Made by a program: the position numbers and the translations under genes. A stretch of 34,276 nucleotides of DNA from Acidimicrobiales bacterium (lineage in GTDB: Bacteria; Actinomycetota; Acidimicrobiia; Acidimicrobiales; SZUA-35). Within the stretch, counting starts at the first letter, position 1. The number at the start of each line of letters is the position of its first letter. The notes below the pieces were generated by a model. That model was given only the letters and a program-made list of their open reading frames with translations. It was not told the origin of the DNA and ran no database searches. Positions 31,447 to 34,276 of the stretch are shown here, piece after piece. The DNA lies in NCBI GenBank assembly GCA_020630195.1, contig JAHDBV010000051.1, forward strand, positions 1-34,276, read 5' to 3'.

Positions 31447-32271
31447 GTGACGCTCGACCTCCGTCAGCACTTCGACCGCGAGATCGTGGAGGTGACCGAC
31501 GACGTCGCCGGCCGCCTCCGCCGCCTCAACCTCGGCGCCTTCGCCCTGCACCTCGCCACCGGTGTCGCCATGATCGTGCTCGGCGACCGGGCCTTCGATC
31601 TGCCCGTGAGCGGCTTCAACATCGGTGGCCCGCCGGGGGTCGAACTCGAACGGGGCACCCTCAACGAGTTCTTCTCGATCCCGCTCGCCGTCTCGGTGGC
31701 GGCGTTCTCGTTGCTGTCGGCGTTGTTCCACCTCATCGTCGCCGGACCGGGCGCGGCGGCCTACCGGGCCGAGCTGCGACGGGGCCGCAACCGCTTCCGT
31801 TGGGTCGAATACGCCCTGTCGTCCACGCTGATGATGGTGCTCATCGCCGCCACGACCGGCATCACCGACCTGGCCGCACTGATCGGCCTGGCCTTCGCCA
31901 ACATCTCGATGATCCTGTTCGGCTGGATCATGGAAATGGTCAACGACTCGACCGAGGGTCGTCCGTGGATGACGCCGTTCTGGATGGGCTGTGTCGCCGG
32001 CATCGGACCCTGGCTCGCCATCCTCGTGCCGCTCTGGTTCAACCTGCGGGTCGACGGCGCCGAGGGGCCCCCGGGATTCGTCTACGGGATCATCGTGTCG
32101 ATCTTCGTGTTCTTCAACACGTTCGCGATCAACCAGTGGCTCCAGTACCGCCGCATCGGCAAGTGGGCCGACTACCTCCACGGCGAGCGGACCTACATCG
32201 TGTTGAGCTTCGTGGCCAAGAGCGTGCTCGCCTGGCAGATCTTCGCGAACACCCTCATCCCCGAGACCTGA
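31447..32271 (+). CDS. Heliorhodopsin (retinal-binding seven-helix membrane protein)
   Basis: A 274-residue protein with seven hydrophobic helices (about 28-47, 76-99, 117-137, 141-164, 177-200, 209-232, 247-270). The retinal Schiff-base lysine is Lys258 in LSFVAKSVLAWQIFA. The counterion Glu121 lies in RWVEYALSS, the heliorhodopsin helix-3 signature, and Ser254 occupies the residue four before the lysine. His35 and His95 sit where the paired cavity histidines of known heliorhodopsins are found. FVFFNTFAINQWLQYRR and IGKWADYLHGE are further family signatures. The DTD-type pump motif is absent, so a light sensor or light-modulated function is more likely than proton pumping. GTG start with GGAG 6 nt upstream. 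It follows a TauD gene by 97 bases and is convergent with a luciferase-like gene. No retinal-synthesis gene is in the window. Confidence 0.93.
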   Translation: MTLDLRQHFDREIVEVTDDVAGRLRRLNLGAFALHLATGVAMIVLGDRAFDLPVSGFNIGGPPGVELERGTLNEFFSIPLAVSVAAFSLLSALFHLIVAGPGAAAYRAELRRGRNRFRWVEYALSSTLMMVLIAATTGITDLAALIGLAFANISMILFGWIMEMVNDSTEGRPWMTPFWMGCVAGIGPWLAILVPLWFNLRVDGAEGPPGFVYGIIVSIFVFFNTFAINQWLQYRRIGKWADYLHGERTYIVLSFVAKSVLAWQIFANTLIPET

Positions 32272-32295
32272 TCGGCGAGCCGCGGCGCCACTCGC

Positions 32296-33198
32296 TCACG
32301 AGCGGGCGTGCAGCACCTCGGCCACCGCGGCGATCTCGGCGACCCCGACCTCGGGATCGCCCGCCGGGAACAGGTTGAGCACGGTGGCCCCGGCGTCGCA
32401 GTAGGGGTCGAGGTGCGCCGCGAGTGCGGCCCCGTCACCCACCGGTGTGTAGCGGTGGAACGGTTCGGGCTCGAGCCCGTAGAACCGGCGGAGCTGGGCG
32501 TCGGCCCGGTCACGGCCGTCGTCGCCGACACCCACCCAGGCCTGGTAGCCGAGCACGGCATCGGGCGCCGCCGCGCGGACCCGATCGACACCGACGGCGA
32601 ACCGCGACGGCGAGCAGAACGTCGCCAACCACCCGTCGGCACGAGCGGCCCGATCGTGGGCGGCGTCGACCCGACCACCGACGAGGACACCCACCGGCCG
32701 CCCGTCGCCCCGACGGAGACCGGGGCCGTTCGTCGGGTAGTGCGCGCCCTCGTCGATCGGCGCGGCCTCGGCGAGGAGGCGGACGAGGAGGTCGACCGCT
32801 TCGTCCATCCGGGCACCCCGGGACCGGGCCGTCATCCCGACCATCGAGTACTCCGCCGGGTCGTCACCACCGAGGCCGACCCCGGCCACGACGCCGTGGG
32901 GGTGCACGTCGGCGACGTCGAGGAGCTGTCGGGCCACGAGCGTCGGATGGCGCAGCGGCAGGATCAGCACCCCGGTGTGCAGCTCCCGCTCCACACCGAG
33001 CCCGGCGAGGTAGTGCAGCGCCGCCAGGCCGTCCTGGCCCCGCCCGCCCCGGAAGCTCACGTGGTCGGTCACGATGACGTGGTCGATCGAACTCTCGTTG
33101 ATGCGGCCGATCAGCTCGGCGAGGCGAGCCCGATCGAGGCGGAGGAGGTCGGGGGAGAGGCCGATCCCGACACGGACGGATGCGGTCGAGCTGGTCAT
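32296..33198 (-). CDS. Luciferase-like (LLM class) flavin/F420-dependent oxidoreductase
   Basis: A 300-residue TIM-barrel protein of the bacterial luciferase-like monooxygenase family. It has VRVGIGLSPDLLRLD at the N-terminus, DHVIVTDHVSFRGG, then VLILPLRHPTLVARQLLDVA, DVHPHGVVAGVGLGGDDPAEY and VGVLVGGR. In actinobacteria these enzymes commonly use F420 or FMN; which one cannot be told from motifs alone. ATG at 33198 is preferred over the GTG at 33207 because CAAGGT lies 7 nt upstream. It is convergent with the heliorhodopsin gene with 24 bases between stops, and divergent from the Rieske oxygenase gene. The substrate is unknown. Confidence 0.88.
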   Translation of the reverse strand: MTSSTASVRVGIGLSPDLLRLDRARLAELIGRINESSIDHVIVTDHVSFRGGRGQDGLAALHYLAGLGVERELHTGVLILPLRHPTLVARQLLDVADVHPHGVVAGVGLGGDDPAEYSMVGMTARSRGARMDEAVDLLVRLLAEAAPIDEGAHYPTNGPGLRRGDGRPVGVLVGGRVDAAHDRAARADGWLATFCSPSRFAVGVDRVRAAAPDAVLGYQAWVGVGDDGRDRADAQLRRFYGLEPEPFHRYTPVGDGAALAAHLDPYCDAGATVLNLFPAGDPEVGVAEIAAVAEVLHARS

Positions 33199-33205
33199 GG
33201 CGACC

Positions 33206-33211
33206 ACCTTG
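33206..33211 (-). promoter_or_regulatory. -10-like hexamer of the LLM gene
   Basis: CAAGGT on the minus strand lies 7 nt before the ATG at 33198. The match is weaker than the TAG-type examples. Confidence 0.35.
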
Positions 33212-33260
33212 GGTCGGTCCGGGTGGTGCGGGCAAGCGGCGTCGCCAGGAGGTCGCCAAC

Positions 33261-33266
33261 TACGCT
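33261..33266 (+). promoter_or_regulatory. -10-like hexamer of the leaderless Rieske oxygenase gene
   Basis: TACGCT lies 6 nt before the ATG at 33273. The divergent LLM start is only 74 bases away. Confidence 0.5.
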
Positions 33267-33272
33267 CCGCGC

Positions 33273-34276
33273 ATGGCCACGAGTGACGAAGAACGGGACA
33301 TCATCCGCCGGATCCTCGACCTCACCGAGCGGGGCACGACCCACACCCTCGACGAGGTGGCGGCCAATCCGATCACCAACTACACCGACCCCGATCGGTA
33401 CGCCGACGAGGTCCGGGTGCTGTTCCGGGAGTTCCCGCTCGTCATCGGCCACGCCTCCGACCTGGCCCAGCCGGGCGACTTCTTCACCCACGACGAGACC
33501 GGCGTCCCGATCCTCGTCACCCGCACCGCCGCCGGCGAGGTGAAGGCCTTCCTCAACGTGTGTCGCCATCGCGGAGCACGCGTCGAGAACGAGCCGTGTG
33601 GCAACAGCCGTCGGTTCACCTGCCCGTATCACGCCTGGAACTACGACGGCGACGGGACCCTCGTCGGGATGCCCCAGTCGTTCGGGTTCGACGGTCTCGA
33701 CCGGAGCCGACACGGACTCGTCGAGTTGCCGGCGTTCGAACGGTTCGGCCTGATCTGGGTGGTGCCGTCGCGCCGGGACGACGAGATCGACCTCGCCGCA
33801 TGGGTCGCCCCGATGGAGGCCCAACTCGCCGACCTCGATCTCGGCGAGCACGTGATCTTCCGGCGCTGGTCGCTCGAGAAGGACATGAGCTGGCGGTTCG
33901 TCGTCGAGGCGTTCCAGGAGTCGTACCACTTCTGCTCGGCGCACCGCGACACCGCCTGTTCGAACTACCTCGACAACCAGAGCCTCTTCATCGACTACGG
34001 CCCGCACGTCCGCCACAACGTGCCGCTGCCCGGGGCGGTCGGGTTGCGCGACCAGGACGAGTCCGAGTGGGACTACCGGGCGAACTTCATGACGCAGAAC
34101 TACCTGTTCCCCGCGAATTTCGTCCAGGTCATGACCGATCACGTCTACGTGCACACGATCCTGCCGACGGGGCCGGGCACGAGTGTGTTCCAGTGCATGA
34201 TGCTCATCCCCGAGGCGCCGGCGACGGAGAAGGCCGAGCGCTACTGGAACCGGAACTACGACGTGATCCGCACGGT
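33273..34276 (+). CDS. Rieske non-heme iron oxygenase alpha subunit, 3' partial
   Basis: The first 334 residues of an aromatic-ring-hydroxylating or demethylating oxygenase; the end is beyond the window. The Rieske [2Fe-2S] site is Cys97-x-His99 (NVCRHRG) and Cys117-x2-His120 (TCPYHAW). The mononuclear iron ligands are His219 and His224 in FQESYHFCSAH, and the third ligand, an Asp, should lie past the visible part. Such enzymes need a reductase or ferredoxin, not seen here. The leader motif supports the start at 33273. It resembles the actinobacterial group acting on quaternary ammonium, steroid or aromatic compounds; the choice is open. It is divergent from the LLM gene, suggesting shared control. 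Confidence 0.92.
   Translation, partial: MATSDEERDIIRRILDLTERGTTHTLDEVAANPITNYTDPDRYADEVRVLFREFPLVIGHASDLAQPGDFFTHDETGVPILVTRTAAGEVKAFLNVCRHRGARVENEPCGNSRRFTCPYHAWNYDGDGTLVGMPQSFGFDGLDRSRHGLVELPAFERFGLIWVVPSRRDDEIDLAAWVAPMEAQLADLDLGEHVIFRRWSLEKDMSWRFVVEAFQESYHFCSAHRDTACSNYLDNQSLFIDYGPHVRHNVPLPGAVGLRDQDESEWDYRANFMTQNYLFPANFVQVMTDHVYVHTILPTGPGTSVFQCMMLIPEAPATEKAERYWNRNYDVIRT

Noticed and set aside
31447..32271. Light-driven proton pump
   Set aside because: The sequence is of the heliorhodopsin type, with the RWVEYALSS helix 3 and no DTD or similar pump motif, so a pump call is not supported.
1..34276. CRISPR arrays, tRNA or rRNA genes, insertion sequences, prophage or integrase genes
   Set aside because: No spaced repeat array, tRNA cloverleaf, transposase motif or terminal inverted repeat was found by reading. 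The short repeats seen are explained in their own entries.

Overview
The window is a GC-rich (roughly 70% by eye), densely packed chromosomal segment of an actinobacterium. Several features point to the class Acidimicrobiia (Ilumatobacter-like, probably aquatic): a heliorhodopsin, threonine-rich and Met-Asp-rich lipoprotein linkers, a DmdA-like protein, short intergenic gaps, and many gene starts with a -10-like hexamer 6-7 nt upstream of the start codon (leaderless transcription). The class assignment is inference; no rRNA or tRNA gene is present. No insertion sequence, phage gene, CRISPR array or integrase was seen, and no intergenic stretch exceeds about 250 bases.

Layout. (1) 2-7245, plus strand: a catabolic operon with the C-terminal part of a biotin-dependent acyl-CoA carboxylase alpha subunit, an 11-codon ATGA-coupled mini-ORF, an AtuA-like protein, an unknown protein with an RSWG motif, an acyl-CoA synthetase and a cytochrome P450. 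Together these suggest activation and oxidation of an isoprenoid, branched or polycyclic substrate. (2) 7300-11732: an AT-rich operator island, a leader ORF coupled to a PadR regulator, a strong terminator, a repeat-rich leader, and a heterodimeric ABC exporter with one degenerate ATP site. (3) 11758-13897: an ECF sigma factor and its RskA-like membrane anti-sigma factor on the minus strand, divergent from a lipoprotein of the secreted-repeat family that ends in a long terminator hairpin. (4) 13945-17019: a small helical protein, an acyl-CoA dehydrogenase/HsaA-like flavoprotein divergent from a TetR regulator with a candidate operator between them, a DoxX-like membrane protein and a DUF1330-type protein. 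(5) 17092-20568: two unrecognised proteins flanking a lipoprotein alpha/beta hydrolase. (6) 20700-23540: a coupled trio of CDP-alcohol phosphatidyltransferase, TVP38/TMEM64 (VTT) membrane protein and mercuric-reductase-like flavin disulfide reductase. (7) 23588-25458: two coupled lipoproteins, one ClpP-like and one an agmatine-deiminase-family enzyme with a Tat-like lipoprotein signal. (8) 25462-30473: a sulfatase (minus), an MFS exporter, a DmdA-like aminomethyltransferase-fold protein and a short-chain dehydrogenase. (9) 30498-34276: a TauD-type dioxygenase, a heliorhodopsin, a convergent luciferase-like monooxygenase and a Rieske oxygenase alpha subunit cut by the window end.

The points most worth a second look are the heliorhodopsin among oxygenase genes, the apparently exported agmatine-deiminase homologue paired with a ClpP-like lipoprotein, the membrane-lipid/redox trio, and the recurring leaderless-promoter motif that fixes about a dozen start codons. 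Regulation is visible in four places: PadR, ECF/anti-sigma, TetR, and candidate leader structures in front of the ABC exporter and the phosphatidyltransferase.
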